DNA of 64,000 nucleotides from DASSQJ01 sp963726295 (GTDB lineage: Bacteria > Actinomycetota > Actinomycetes > Actinomycetales > Dermatophilaceae): positions 124,001 through 188,000 of the forward strand of contig CAVSBW010000007.1 of the NCBI GenBank assembly GCA_963726295.1, given 5' to 3'. The number at the start of each line of letters is the position of its first letter. Within the stretch, counting starts at the first letter, position 1. The position numbers and the translations under genes are program-made. This document shows, in pieces, positions 49,189 through 58,627 of the stretch. The notes under the pieces were generated by a model. That model was not told the origin of the DNA, ran no database searches, and saw only the letters and a list, made by a program, of their open reading frames with translations.

Positions 49189-50628
49189 TCACCAGGAGGT
49201 GTGCTGCGGTCGACCCTCGGCGAACCCGGCGGTCGACTGGATGCCCACCGTGGCCCGTGCGTGGAACTCCTCGAGCGTCCGCGCCCCGGCGTAGGTGCAC
49301 GAGCTGCGCAGCCCGGCGACGATCTCGTCGATGACGTCCTCGACACTCGGGCGCTCCGGGTCCACGTACATCCGCGCGGTGCTGATGCCCTCCTCGAACA
49401 GCTCCTTGCGGGCCCGCTCGTACGCGGTGTCGGACGAGGTCCGGTTGCGCACGGCCCGCGCCGACGCCATCCCGAACGACTCCTTGTAGCGGCGCCCGTG
49501 CTCGTCGGTGTTGAGGTCACCCGGCGACTCCAGGGTCCCGGCGAACCACGACCCGACCATGACGTTGGACGCGCCGGCGGCCAGTGCCAGCGCGACGTCG
49601 CGCGGATGGCGCACTCCGCCGTCGGCCCAGACGTGCCTGCCGAGCTCCCGCGCGGCGGAGGCGCACTCGAGCACCGCCGAGAACTGCGGACGGCCCACGG
49701 CCGTCATCATCCGCGTCGTGCACATCGCCCCGGGGCCCACGCCGACCTTGACGATGTCGGCGCCCGCCTCGACGAGGTCGCGCGTGCCGGACGCGGAGAC
49801 GACGTTGCCGGCGACCAGCGGCACCCCGAGGTCGAAGGCCCGCACCGACCGCAGCACCTCGAGCATCTTCTCCTGGTGGCCGTGAGCGGTGTCGATGACG
49901 AGCGCGTCGGCACCGGCATCGACGAGCGCCGACGCCTTGGCGGCGACGTCGCCGTTGATGCCGACCGCGGCCGCGATCCGCAGCCGCCCGCTGTCGTCGA
50001 CCGCCGGCGCGTAGAGGTGGGCCCGCAGCGCCCCGGCCCTGGTGAGGATGCCGACCAGGCGTCCGTCCGCTGCCACGACGGGCGCGAGCCGACGGCGCGC
50101 GTGCGAGAGCGTGTCGAAGGCCTCCTCGACGTCGACCCCGTCGGGGAGCGTCACCATCTCGCGGACCATGACGTCGGCGATCTGGGTGAACCGGTCGACC
50201 CCGGTGAGGTCGGTCTCGGTGACGATCCCCACGGGGCGCTCGCCGTCGTCGGTGACGAGCGCTGCGCCATGGGCCCGCTTGTGGAGCAGGACCAGTGCTT
50301 CGCCGGCCGTCGTCGAGGGGTCGAGGGTGATCGGGGTGTCGTAGACCAGGTGCCGCGACTTCTGCCACGCGATGACCTCGCGGACGATCTCGACCGGGAT
50401 GTCCTGCGGGATGACGGTGAGCGCCCCGCGGCGCGCCGTCGTCTCGGCCATCCGGCGTCCCGCGATGGCCGTCATGTTGGCCACGACGAGCGGGATGGTC
50501 GTGCCGGTCCCGTCGACGGAGGACAGGTCGACGTCGAGACGGCTCGTGACCCCCGAACGGTTCGGAACCATGAAGACGTCGTCGTACGTCAGGTCGAACT
50601 GGGGGGCCAGGTCGTTGAGGAAGTGCAC
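49189..50628 (-). CDS. guaB1: GuaB1-family IMP dehydrogenase-like protein (GMP reductase)
   Basis: The 479-residue TIM-barrel protein has LTYDDVFMVPNRSGVTSRLDVDLS, a CBS pair (residues 95-210), and the active-site Cys loop KVGVGPGAMCTTRMMTAVG, followed by ADGGVRHPRDVALALAAGA and MVGSWFAGTLESPGD. Actinobacterial GuaB1 proteins are known to be GMP reductases, converting GMP to IMP with NADPH, rather than IMP dehydrogenases. The GTG at 50628 is used. It is cytosolic. Confidence 0.9.
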   Translation of the reverse strand: MHFLNDLAPQFDLTYDDVFMVPNRSGVTSRLDVDLSSVDGTGTTIPLVVANMTAIAGRRMAETTARRGALTVIPQDIPVEIVREVIAWQKSRHLVYDTPITLDPSTTAGEALVLLHKRAHGAALVTDDGERPVGIVTETDLTGVDRFTQIADVMVREMVTLPDGVDVEEAFDTLSHARRRLAPVVAADGRLVGILTRAGALRAHLYAPAVDDSGRLRIAAAVGINGDVAAKASALVDAGADALVIDTAHGHQEKMLEVLRSVRAFDLGVPLVAGNVVSASGTRDLVEAGADIVKVGVGPGAMCTTRMMTAVGRPQFSAVLECASAARELGRHVWADGGVRHPRDVALALAAGASNVMVGSWFAGTLESPGDLNTDEHGRRYKESFGMASARAVRNRTSSDTAYERARKELFEEGISTARMYVDPERPSVEDVIDEIVAGLRSSCTYAGARTLEEFHARATVGIQSTAGFAEGRPQHTSW

Positions 50629-50670
50629 CGCACCAGCGTAGGCGCGGGGGCATCCGGCAGGATCGGCGAC

Positions 50671-51927
50671 GTGAGTCTCATGGCGACCTCCCCGGCCGAC
50701 GCGAGCCGGCGCGCCGGGCTGCGCCGGATGCGGCTGCTCGCGGTCTCGCTCCTGCTCCTGGCCGCCGCCGTGTTCCTGGCGACGCTGCGCCTTGACCACG
50801 ACGGCGTGTGGGGGTACGTGAACACCGCGGCCGAGGCGGCCATGGTCGGTGCGCTCGCCGACTGGTTCGCGGTCACCGCGCTCTTCCGGCACCCCCTCGG
50901 GCTCCCCGTGCCGCACACCGCGATCATCCCCAAGCGCAAGAACGAGATCGGCCGCAACCTGCAGGAGTTCGTCACCGAGAACTTCCTCACCGTCGAGATC
51001 GCCCGTGAGCGCCTCGCGGCCGCCCACGTGAGCGAACGCGTCGGCCGCTGGCTGCTCTTCCCCGACCACCGGCGCCGGATCCTCACCGAGGTCGTCCGGG
51101 TGGCCCGGGCCGGGCTGGGCCGCCTCTCGGACGACGAGGTGCGTGGGCTCGTCGCCGACTTCCTCGTGCCGCGGCTGGTCCAGGAGCCGGTGAGCCCGAT
51201 CGCCGGGGCGCTGCTCGAGGGAGTGGTCGAGGAGCAGACCCACCACGGCCTCGTCGACCTCGGGCTCGAGCAGCTCGAGCTGTGGCTGCGCGACAACCCC
51301 GGCACCTACGCAGAGGTGCTCGGCACGCGGGCCCCGTGGTGGAGCCCGCCGTGGCTCGACGACCGGGTCATCGGGTGGACCTATGACCAGGTGCTGACCT
51401 GGCTGCGTGAGATCCGCACCGACCCGGGCCACCCGGCCCGCCGGGCCCTCGACGACCTCTTGCGGCGCCTGGCCGACGACCTCCAGCACGACGACGAGGT
51501 GATCGCGCGCGCGGAGTCGCTCAAGGAACGGCTGCTGACGCACCCCCAGGTGCCGGAGACCGCGGTGGGGCTCTGGCAGTCGTTCCGCACCTCGCTCGAG
51601 GCAGCCATGGACGACGAGTCCTCGTACTTCCACACCCGGGGCGACGAGCTCCTCGAACACCTGGGCACCCACCTCGTCGAGGACCCGGTGTGGCAGGAGC
51701 GGGTGGAAGCCCGTCTGGCGGAGGCGGTCTCGTTCGTGGTCGAGACGTACGGCAACGAGCTGGCCGAGGTCATCTCGGTCACCGTCGACCGTTGGGACGG
51801 CCAGGAGGCGGCCGAGCGGATCGAGCTGCACGTCGGCCGTGACCTCCAGTTCATCCGCATCAACGGCACGGTCGTCGGCGCGCTCGCCGGCCTCGTCATC
51901 CACGCCGTCGCGCAGCTGCTCGGCTGA
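50671..51927 (+). CDS. DUF445 membrane-associated protein
   Basis: The 418-residue protein has an N-terminal hydrophobic helix (LLAVSLLLLAAAVFLATL), then the DUF445 signature GYVNTAAEAAMVGALADWFAVTALFRHPLGLPVPHTAIIPKRKNEIGRNLQEFVTENFLT. A long helical body and a C-terminal hydrophobic helix (NGTVVGALAGLVIHAVAQLLG) complete it. The family's function is unknown; relatives are linked to membrane stability. GTG at 50671 follows an AGGA site; an in-frame ATG at 50680 is also possible. Confidence 0.88.
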   Translation: MSLMATSPADASRRAGLRRMRLLAVSLLLLAAAVFLATLRLDHDGVWGYVNTAAEAAMVGALADWFAVTALFRHPLGLPVPHTAIIPKRKNEIGRNLQEFVTENFLTVEIARERLAAAHVSERVGRWLLFPDHRRRILTEVVRVARAGLGRLSDDEVRGLVADFLVPRLVQEPVSPIAGALLEGVVEEQTHHGLVDLGLEQLELWLRDNPGTYAEVLGTRAPWWSPPWLDDRVIGWTYDQVLTWLREIRTDPGHPARRALDDLLRRLADDLQHDDEVIARAESLKERLLTHPQVPETAVGLWQSFRTSLEAAMDDESSYFHTRGDELLEHLGTHLVEDPVWQERVEARLAEAVSFVVETYGNELAEVISVTVDRWDGQEAAERIELHVGRDLQFIRINGTVVGALAGLVIHAVAQLLG

Positions 51928-51983
51928 CCGTCCGCGCGGGCGCCGGGGGCGCCGGGGGCGGCGCGCGCGTACGGCCGGGGTGC

Positions 51984-53849
51984 TCAGCGTGGCTCGAGGA
52001 CGTAGAGGGTTCGCGCGCTGGAGTCCGGGTCGCGGCCGATGGCGAAGACCCGGCCGTCCTCGGGATCGACGGCCAACGCGGCAGGCCCCGGCACCTCGAC
52101 CGTCCCCAGCACGCCGTGCGTGCGTGCGTCCACGGCGGTGACCCGGTCGTGCTCCTCGTCGGCGGCGTACACGATCCCGGCGTCGGGGTCGACGGCGAGG
52201 GCCTCGGGTCCGAACCCGACCTCGACGGGCAGCGTCGTGGCGGAAGCGTCGACACCGTCGACGACACCGACGAATGGCTGGCGCCGGTCGCGGGAGAAGA
52301 CGGATCCGCTCTCGGCGCCGTGGGGGAAGAAGACGGCGCCGGTCCCGGGGTCCACGGCCAGCCCCGGACCGTTCAGGCGGCTGCCGATCTGTGCGGTCTC
52401 CGATCCTGTCGTCGCATCGACGACCGAGACGTAGCCGTACGCCAGGTCGTGCTCGACGAGGACGTACAGCCGTCCCCTGTCCCGGTCGTAGGCGAGGTTC
52501 TGGGCATCGTGCTGGATGCGCGGCTCACGGAGGGTCACCCGGGACTGCGAGACGACGCGGACCTCCTCCGCATCGACGGTGAGCAGGTCACCCCGGTCGG
52601 TGACCACCACGGCCTCGCCACCAGCGCCGACGACCTCGACGGCCGAGGCGCGGAACTCTCCGGAGACGCGTCCGACGAGACGTTGGCGCCCGGTGTCGAT
52701 GACGAGGACGGACATGGTCCCCGGGGTCGGTCCGCGGGCGGTGAGCCAGGCCCTCGCGCCATCCGGGTCCACCGCCAGATCGTCGGTGCCGGGCACGTCG
52801 ATGGTCCCGGTCACATCGAGCGGCTCGGTGTCGACGAACGTCACGCCGTTCTTCAGGCGCACGACCAGGCCGTGGGTGGTGGGGTCCCACGCGAGACCGC
52901 GCCCGTCCTCCACTTCCAGCGAGCCGGTGAGCGCCAGTCCCTCCCATTGCGGACTGCTGTTCAGGGTGGCTCCGAGCCCGAGCGCGGTGACAGCCGTCGT
53001 CGGTACGACGACGGCGGTCACGGCCAGCGGGCCGGTCGCCGTGGGCGCCGCCGTGGACGCGACGGCCGGGGTGGTCACCTCCGTGGCGCTGGACAGGGAG
53101 AGGTGGCGGGCGGCCACGTACACGACTCCCGCGACGGCGACGACCACCCGGACCCACCAGCGCCACAGGAACGACAGCCAGCCGTAGTCCTCGCGGGAGC
53201 GGTCGAGGCCCGACTGCATCCGCGCCGAGAAGCCGCGCGCGCGGCCCTCCAGGGTGTCCGGCGCGGGCGGTGGCAGGTGCACCACCTGGGACCCGAACGC
53301 GACGTCGTGCAGCCAGCGGCGCCGGGGCGAGACGAGCGAGACCAGAGCACCCACGAGCACGACGTCCACGACGAGGTACCCGAACGAGTGGCGGCCGAGG
53401 GACCACGCCAACCCCACGAGATCCGTTCGGGGTGAGGGCGCGCCGACCGGGCGGGTCGAGAGGTGCGTGAGTGCCTTCCCGATGGTCTGGCCGCCGGTGA
53501 GCCAGGTCGAGAGGCCGCCCGTGGCGGCGAGCCCCAGCGTGGTCACCAGGACCAGGACGAGCCACCACGGGATCGGGGGGTCGGGCACCCGCAGGGTTCC
53601 CACGGAGACGAGCACCACCGGCACGACGCCCGCGACGAGCAGGTCCACCCCGGCCGCGGCGAGCCGCAGGCGGGTGGGCGCCACCCGGGCGTCGTCGCCG
53701 GGCGACGGCAGGACCGCATCGGCCTCCGTCGCTCGCACCTGTTCCGACACCAGGACCACCCCCCGGGACGCGTCGTCATGAGGAGGCCGGCCCGCCCCGC
53801 CCTGATACCGCGGGAGGTGCCTGCGGGCCGGGCGGCCCTCATCGGCCAT
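51984..53849 (-). CDS. RDD-family membrane protein fused to a YVTN-like beta-propeller
   Basis: The 621-residue protein has an RDD domain (residues 55-200: TRLRLAAAGVDLLVAGVV, TGGQTIGKALTHLSTRPVG, RRRWLHDVAFGSQVV). Two more hydrophobic segments follow at about 232-250 and 275-300. The last 310 residues are repeated propeller blades: LAVDPDGARAWLT, LAVDPGTGAVFFPHG, LAVDPDAGIVYAADEEHDRVTAVDARTHG, LAVDPEDGRVFAIG. The propeller should lie outside the cell. This combination is unusual. Its role is unknown; a sensor or binding surface is plausible. Confidence 0.75.
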   Translation of the reverse strand: MADEGRPARRHLPRYQGGAGRPPHDDASRGVVLVSEQVRATEADAVLPSPGDDARVAPTRLRLAAAGVDLLVAGVVPVVLVSVGTLRVPDPPIPWWLVLVLVTTLGLAATGGLSTWLTGGQTIGKALTHLSTRPVGAPSPRTDLVGLAWSLGRHSFGYLVVDVVLVGALVSLVSPRRRWLHDVAFGSQVVHLPPPAPDTLEGRARGFSARMQSGLDRSREDYGWLSFLWRWWVRVVVAVAGVVYVAARHLSLSSATEVTTPAVASTAAPTATGPLAVTAVVVPTTAVTALGLGATLNSSPQWEGLALTGSLEVEDGRGLAWDPTTHGLVVRLKNGVTFVDTEPLDVTGTIDVPGTDDLAVDPDGARAWLTARGPTPGTMSVLVIDTGRQRLVGRVSGEFRASAVEVVGAGGEAVVVTDRGDLLTVDAEEVRVVSQSRVTLREPRIQHDAQNLAYDRDRGRLYVLVEHDLAYGYVSVVDATTGSETAQIGSRLNGPGLAVDPGTGAVFFPHGAESGSVFSRDRRQPFVGVVDGVDASATTLPVEVGFGPEALAVDPDAGIVYAADEEHDRVTAVDARTHGVLGTVEVPGPAALAVDPEDGRVFAIGRDPDSSARTLYVLEPR

Positions 53850-54011
53850 CCTCCACCCGTCGGCCCAGTTCCGGTTACGGCTCAGGCCAGCAACTCCAGG
53901 TCATCGCCACCGGTGAGGCCCACCAGACCAAGACCAGTGCGATGAACGGTGGCTGCGGTCCAGGGGAAGGCCCTCGGCGCCACGGTCACGACCAGACCTG
54001 ACCGGTCGGGC
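53850..54011. other. Intergenic stretch without a gene
   Basis: I see no coding sequence, tRNA or strong hairpin here. The stretch separates the RDD-propeller gene from the light-response cluster. Confidence 0.5.
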
Positions 54012-54824
54012 TCACCCGCGGACGCCGTGCTCCCCGGCGGGTCGCTTCTGCTTGGGCGGGAGCGGGAAGAACATGCTCGTGTTCGCCTGGTACTCGGTGT
54101 AGCCCGGCCGCTTCGCCATCTCCTTCTCGAGCAGCCGCGCGCCCGTGGCGAAGGCGAGGAAGTACGTCATCACCACCGGTGAGAGCACGGTGAGGACACC
54201 CGGCCAGGCCCCTGCGGCCACGAGCCACACCCCCCACCAGACGGCGGCGTCGCCGAAGTAGTTGGGGTGGCGGGTCCATGCCCAGAGCCCCCGGTCCATC
54301 ACCTTGCCCTTGGTGGTGGGGTCGGCCTTGAAGCGGGCCAGCTGCGCGTCGCCGACGCCCTCGAACGTCAGGCCGACGAGCCACACCAGCACGCCGCAGG
54401 CCGCCACCCAGCCGAGTGGCTCGTCGGTGGCCGCGGCGACCTGCACCGGCAGGGCCACGAACCACGCGGCCAGTCCCTGGACCAGGAAGACACGCCTGAC
54501 CGCGTACGAGAACCGCTGTCCCTCAGGGGCGTTCGAGAGCATCTCCTCGTAACGCGGGTCCTCTCCACGCCCGAGGGCCCGCGTGCGGATGTGCCAAGCC
54601 AGTCGGCATCCCCACACCGTCACGAGCACCGCGAGGAGCAGCGAGCGCCACGAGCCGGTGCCGACCGCATACGAGATCCAGGCGATCGCGACGAAGACCA
54701 GGCCCCACGTGATGTCGACGACGCTGACCTGTCCGCGTGACCGGGCCACGAGCGCGGTGACAGCCATTGCGGCGGCCGCGGTGAGCAGGCCCGCGAGGCA
54801 CACGAGCAGGAGGGTCGTGAGCAT
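54012..54824 (-). CDS. DUF1295 / steroid 5-alpha-reductase-like membrane protein
   Basis: The 270-residue protein has seven or so predicted helices and the C-terminal DUF1295 block LWAWTRHPNYFGDAAVWWGVWL, followed by FATGARLLEKEMAKRPGYTEYQANTSMFFP. Relatives are thought to reduce or modify isoprenoid or lipid double bonds. It overlaps the CFA-synthase stop by one base (TGATG), so the two are coupled and likely act on the same membrane lipids. Confidence 0.88.
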   Translation of the reverse strand: MLTTLLLVCLAGLLTAAAAMAVTALVARSRGQVSVVDITWGLVFVAIAWISYAVGTGSWRSLLLAVLVTVWGCRLAWHIRTRALGRGEDPRYEEMLSNAPEGQRFSYAVRRVFLVQGLAAWFVALPVQVAAATDEPLGWVAACGVLVWLVGLTFEGVGDAQLARFKADPTTKGKVMDRGLWAWTRHPNYFGDAAVWWGVWLVAAGAWPGVLTVLSPVVMTYFLAFATGARLLEKEMAKRPGYTEYQANTSMFFPLPPKQKRPAGEHGVRG

Positions 54825-56128
54825 CAGCGCGCGGGGTCGGACACCACTGGGGAGCCCCCGGGGCGCCGCAGGAGCAGCTGGTCGACACCCATCCGGCCGT
54901 CACGGAAGGCCTGGGACCCACCGACGAGGTAGAGCCGCCACACGCGGGCGCCCTCCTCACCGATCATCTCGACGACGCGGTCCCACTGCTCCTCGAGGGT
55001 CCGGTGCCACGCGTCGACGGTCCACACGTAGTGCTCACGCAGGGCGTGCACACCGCGGACCTCGAAGCCCGCGCCCTGGAGCAGCCCGAGGGTGTCTCCC
55101 ACCGGACGCATCGTCATGTCGGGCGCGATGAAGGACTCGATGAACGGACCGCCCCCCGGGTGGTGCCCGCGGAACCGTGACATCTGCTGCACCAGGACGT
55201 ACCCGCCCGGACGCACGCTGCGGTGCAGCACCTCGGCGTACGTCGCGTAGTTCTTCTCGCCGACGTGCTCGCCCATCTCGATCGAGGCGACGGCGTCGTA
55301 GGGTCCGGAGTCGACGTCGCGGTAGTCGCGCAGCTCGATCCGCACGCGGTCCTGGAGGCCCCGCTCGCGGATGCGCCCGTCGATGAGCTCCTTCTGCTCG
55401 GCCGCGATGGTCACGCCGGTCACGTGCGCCCCGAACCGCTCGGCGGCGTGGAGAGAGAGCGACCCCCAGCCGCAGCCGACGTCGAGGAGGGTCATGCCCT
55501 CGGTGAGCCCGAGCTTGCGGCAGACGAGGTCGAGCTTGGCGGCCTGGGCCTGCTCGAGGGGCGTCTGCGGGCCGTCCGCGAAGTAGGCGCTCGAGTAGGC
55601 CATGTGTGGGTCGAGGAGCAGCTCGTAGAACTCGTTGGACAGGTCGTAGTGATGGCTGATCGACGCCCGGTCGCGGGCGGGGGAGTGCAGCCGACCCCGG
55701 ACCACCGCCTGCGTCGCGGGAGGAGCCGGCGGACGGCCCAGGGCTCCGGCGTCGCGCGCGAGCCGCACGAGCTCGGGCAGCAGCCGGGCGACCCGCACCG
55801 GGGTGAGGGGCGGCAGGTCGCGCTCGGCCGCGGTGGCTCGCACCAGGTCGAGGGCTGCGCCCAGCTCACCGTGCACCTCGAGCTCACCGGTGACGTAGGC
55901 CTGGGCCGCGCCGAGCTCGCCGGGGTGCCACAGCAGGCGGGCCAGCGCCGTAGGGCTGCGCAGCTCGACGTGCAGCCCGTCCTCGGGCCCGGCCACCGAA
56001 CCGTCCCACGCCGTGAGCCGCACCGGCAACGGGCCGGCGAGCAGGGGCAGGAGGGCGTCCTCGATGCGTGGCGCCACACCGTCCGCGGAGGCGGAGCCGG
56101 TCGTGGCGCGGGCGTCGGTCAGGGTCAC
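54824..56128 (-). CDS. Cyclopropane-fatty-acyl-phospholipid synthase family methyltransferase
   Basis: The 434-residue protein begins at GTG 56128. It has the CFA synthase signature ISHHYDLSNEFYELLLDPHMAYSSAYF, SAM motif LLDVGCGWGSLSLHAAERFG, and SIEMGEHVGEKNYATYAEVLHRSVRPGGYVLVQQMS. It methylenates or methylates unsaturated acyl chains of membrane lipids, using SAM. It lies behind the LitR-type regulator on the same strand, so its expression is likely under that regulator's control. Confidence 0.92.
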   Translation of the reverse strand: MTLTDARATTGSASADGVAPRIEDALLPLLAGPLPVRLTAWDGSVAGPEDGLHVELRSPTALARLLWHPGELGAAQAYVTGELEVHGELGAALDLVRATAAERDLPPLTPVRVARLLPELVRLARDAGALGRPPAPPATQAVVRGRLHSPARDRASISHHYDLSNEFYELLLDPHMAYSSAYFADGPQTPLEQAQAAKLDLVCRKLGLTEGMTLLDVGCGWGSLSLHAAERFGAHVTGVTIAAEQKELIDGRIRERGLQDRVRIELRDYRDVDSGPYDAVASIEMGEHVGEKNYATYAEVLHRSVRPGGYVLVQQMSRFRGHHPGGGPFIESFIAPDMTMRPVGDTLGLLQGAGFEVRGVHALREHYVWTVDAWHRTLEEQWDRVVEMIGEEGARVWRLYLVGGSQAFRDGRMGVDQLLLRRPGGSPVVSDPAR

Positions 56129-56174
56129 GGGTGGCTCCTCCGTGGTCGAGCGTGGGGCCGGGATGGCCGTGCGG

Positions 56175-57263
56175 TCACGCGTGGCGTTCGGACCGGACCC
56201 TCTGCTCGGATGCCGTGTCGACCGACTGCTCGTCGTCGGTGGACACGTCTGCCACGGCCTCCTCGACCTCGGTGGTGATGTCGTCCTGGGCCTGCGCAGC
56301 GGTGCGCGGCAGCTTGTCGTTGGCCCGCGTGCGGGCGTCCGCGGTGAGCTCGGCGACGCTGGCGGCAAGATCGGGGCCGAGCACGTGCGCACCTAGCTCG
56401 TCGATCACGCGCGGGGTGGCGCCCCGGCCGGCGATCCACAGTGAGTGGTCCCCTCCGAGCTGACGGAGGGCCTGGGCGTGCGCCCGGAAACCGTTGGGCC
56501 GGCGGGAGGCCAGTATGACGGCGTCGGGGTTGGCCAGGCGGCAGGCGGACGCGAGCGAGGGCACCGGGGTATCGGTGCCGAGGTAGCGAACGCGCCATCC
56601 CGACCGACCCAGCAGCACACCGAAGCTCAGCAGGATGATGTCGTGGAACTCGCCCGGGGGGCACGCGAGGACCGCGACCGGCCCGTTGCCCACACCCCAG
56701 GTGAGCGAGAGGGCACCGAGGCGGCGGCGGACCAGGCTCGACGCGAAGTGCTCCTGGGCGATGCCGATGCGGCCGAGCTCCCAGGCCTCACCGACCCGGA
56801 CGAAGAAGGGGACGAGCACGTCGACGATGGCGGACTCGACGGAGCGGTCGAGGAAGGCGGTGTCGAGCACGGCGTGCGCGCGGTCCTCGTCCAGGGCTGA
56901 GATGGCGTCGAGCAGCTGGGCCACGAGCACCGGGGGGTCGGCCCGCATCCCGGCCTCGTCGGGGTCGGCGTTCTCGGCTGCCGACGCACCCCTGGGGGAG
57001 ACGGCGGTGGGCGAGGAGCCGGCACGCTCGGCGGCCAGGACCCGGCGGGAGGCCTCGACGGCGCTGACGCCCTGGTCCCGCAGGGCGATGACCTCCCGCA
57101 CCCGGCGCTCGTCGTCCGGGCTGTACAGGCGGTAGCCGCCGGCGGAGCGCGAGGGCTGGAGGAGCCCGTACCGCGTCTCCCAGGCACGCAGGACGTGGGT
57201 GCTCACCCCGACTCGTGTGGCGAGCTCCCCAATCCGCATGGTGGCTGGTACCGAACGACTCAT
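56175..57263 (-). CDS. litR: MerR-family B12-dependent light-responsive regulator (LitR/CarH type)
   Basis: The 362-residue protein has an N-terminal MerR helix-turn-helix (MRIGELATRVGVSTHVLRAWETRYGLLQPSR, residues 9-40). A helical bundle comes next and then a cobalamin-binding domain. The photoreceptor signature W161-x9-E171-H172 (WELGRIGIAQEHF) and the lower-axial-ligand candidate His207 in CPPGEFHDIILLSFGVLLGR match CarH/LitR. Such proteins bind adenosylcobalamin as a tetramer on DNA in the dark and release on light. A C-terminal acidic tail follows. ATG 57263 is used; 57239 is another option. Divergent from the FAD operon. Confidence 0.88.
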   Translation of the reverse strand: MSRSVPATMRIGELATRVGVSTHVLRAWETRYGLLQPSRSAGGYRLYSPDDERRVREVIALRDQGVSAVEASRRVLAAERAGSSPTAVSPRGASAAENADPDEAGMRADPPVLVAQLLDAISALDEDRAHAVLDTAFLDRSVESAIVDVLVPFFVRVGEAWELGRIGIAQEHFASSLVRRRLGALSLTWGVGNGPVAVLACPPGEFHDIILLSFGVLLGRSGWRVRYLGTDTPVPSLASACRLANPDAVILASRRPNGFRAHAQALRQLGGDHSLWIAGRGATPRVIDELGAHVLGPDLAASVAELTADARTRANDKLPRTAAQAQDDITTEVEEAVADVSTDDEQSVDTASEQRVRSERHA

Positions 57264-57290
57264 GTCCAGCACCGTAACCCGATCCGCAAG

Positions 57291-57340
57291 TTTTGACAAA
57301 CCTTTGACGCCCTTCGACGAAGGTTCTACATTCCATGGCC
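57291..57340 (+). promoter_or_regulatory. Divergent promoter/operator between litR and the FAD oxidoreductase operon
   Basis: TTGACG (57304-57309) and TACATT (57327-57332), 17 bases apart, form a + strand promoter starting near 57339, at the second of two ATG codons (57335, 57341). Two TTTGAC repeats 11 bases apart (57292 and 57303) and the near-palindrome CCTTCGACGAAGG (57311-57323) are candidate LitR sites. Confidence 0.5.
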
Positions 57341-58627
57341 ATGCCTCCTTTCGCCGCCGGCACCCCTGACGGCCCGCGCCCTTCCGTCGCCGTCATCGGC
57401 GCCGGTGTCTCCGGGCTCACCGCCGCCCACCTCCTCGGCCGCGACCACGACGTCACCCTCTACGAGTCCGAGCCCCGGCTCGGCGGCCACGCGCACACCC
57501 ACACCATCGACTCGGCGACCGGACCGCTGCGGGTCGACACCGGCTTCATCGTGCACAACGACCGCACCTACCCGCTCCTGCGCCGGCTGTTCGGCGAGCT
57601 CGGGGTGGAGGCGCGCGACACCGAGATGTCGATGAGCATCCGCGACGACGCCACCGGCACCGAGTACGCCGGGGGGCGCGGCCTCACGGGCTTCGTCGCC
57701 CGGCCCCGGCAGCTGCTCGACCGCGAGTACGTGGGGATGCTGCGGGCGGTCAAGCGGTTCCACGGCCTGGCCCGCGAGTTCCTCGACCGCACCGACGACG
57801 AGGACACGAAGACGTACGGAGAGTTCATCAGGGACGCGGGCTTCCCCGAGTCCTTCGTGCGGCTCTATGCCGTGCCGGTGGTCGCCTGCGTGTGGTCCAG
57901 TGACGCCGACGACGCGCTCGAGTACCCCGCGCGCTACCTCTTCCGGTTCCTCGACCACCACGGGATGCTCAGCGTCGGCGACTCCCCGCAGTGGATGACC
58001 GTCGTCGGCGGCTCCCGCTCGTACGTCGACGCCATCGAGTCCGGGCTCTCCGCCGTCCGCAGCGGCGACCCCGTCACGGGGGTGGCCCGCACCCCGGACG
58101 GTGTCCAGGTCCGCACGCTGCGCGGTCACCTCGACCAGCACGACCGGGTCGTGGTGGCGACCCACGCCGACGACGCGCTCGACCTCCTGCTCGACGCGAC
58201 GCCGGCCGAGAAGGAGGTGCTCGGCGCGTTCCGCTACTCGGAGAACGAGACCGTCCTGCACCGAGACGGCTCGCTGATGCCGCGGGCCCGGCTGGCCCGC
58301 TCGTCCTGGAACTACCTGGTGGGCACCGAGCCCGGCCGCGGCGCGGTGGTCACCTACTGGATGAACCGCCTCCAGGGACTGCCGTCGGCCGACCAGCTGT
58401 ACGTCAGCCTCAACGCCGCCGACCGCATCGATCCGGCAAGCGTCGTGGCCACGATGCGCTACCGACATCCCCTCTACGACGTCGCGGCCGTGCGCGCCCA
58501 GCGGCGCCTGCGCGAGCTCACGACCGACCGCACGACCTTCGCCGGTGCCTACCACGGATGGGGGTTCCACGAGGACGGCTGCCGCGCCGGCGTCGAGGCC
58601 GCTGCGGCCTTCGGGGTGCGCTGGTGA
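57335..58627 (+). CDS. FAD-dependent oxidoreductase (amine-oxidase-like)
   Basis: The 430-residue protein has the FAD-binding Rossmann motif VAVIGAGVSGLTAAHLLGRDHDVTLYE, then RLGGHAHTHTI and a flavin-contact region VDTGFIVHNDRTYP. The conserved C-terminal FAGAYHGWGFHEDGCRAGVEAAAAFG closes the FAD site. Members of this group occur in photo-oxidative-stress operons with DUF1365 and CFA-type genes, and are thought to act on lipids or carotenoid-like substrates. ATG at 57335; 57341 is also plausible and would be leaderless. Confidence 0.88.
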   Translation: MAMPPFAAGTPDGPRPSVAVIGAGVSGLTAAHLLGRDHDVTLYESEPRLGGHAHTHTIDSATGPLRVDTGFIVHNDRTYPLLRRLFGELGVEARDTEMSMSIRDDATGTEYAGGRGLTGFVARPRQLLDREYVGMLRAVKRFHGLAREFLDRTDDEDTKTYGEFIRDAGFPESFVRLYAVPVVACVWSSDADDALEYPARYLFRFLDHHGMLSVGDSPQWMTVVGGSRSYVDAIESGLSAVRSGDPVTGVARTPDGVQVRTLRGHLDQHDRVVVATHADDALDLLLDATPAEKEVLGAFRYSENETVLHRDGSLMPRARLARSSWNYLVGTEPGRGAVVTYWMNRLQGLPSADQLYVSLNAADRIDPASVVATMRYRHPLYDVAAVRAQRRLRELTTDRTTFAGAYHGWGFHEDGCRAGVEAAAAFGVRW

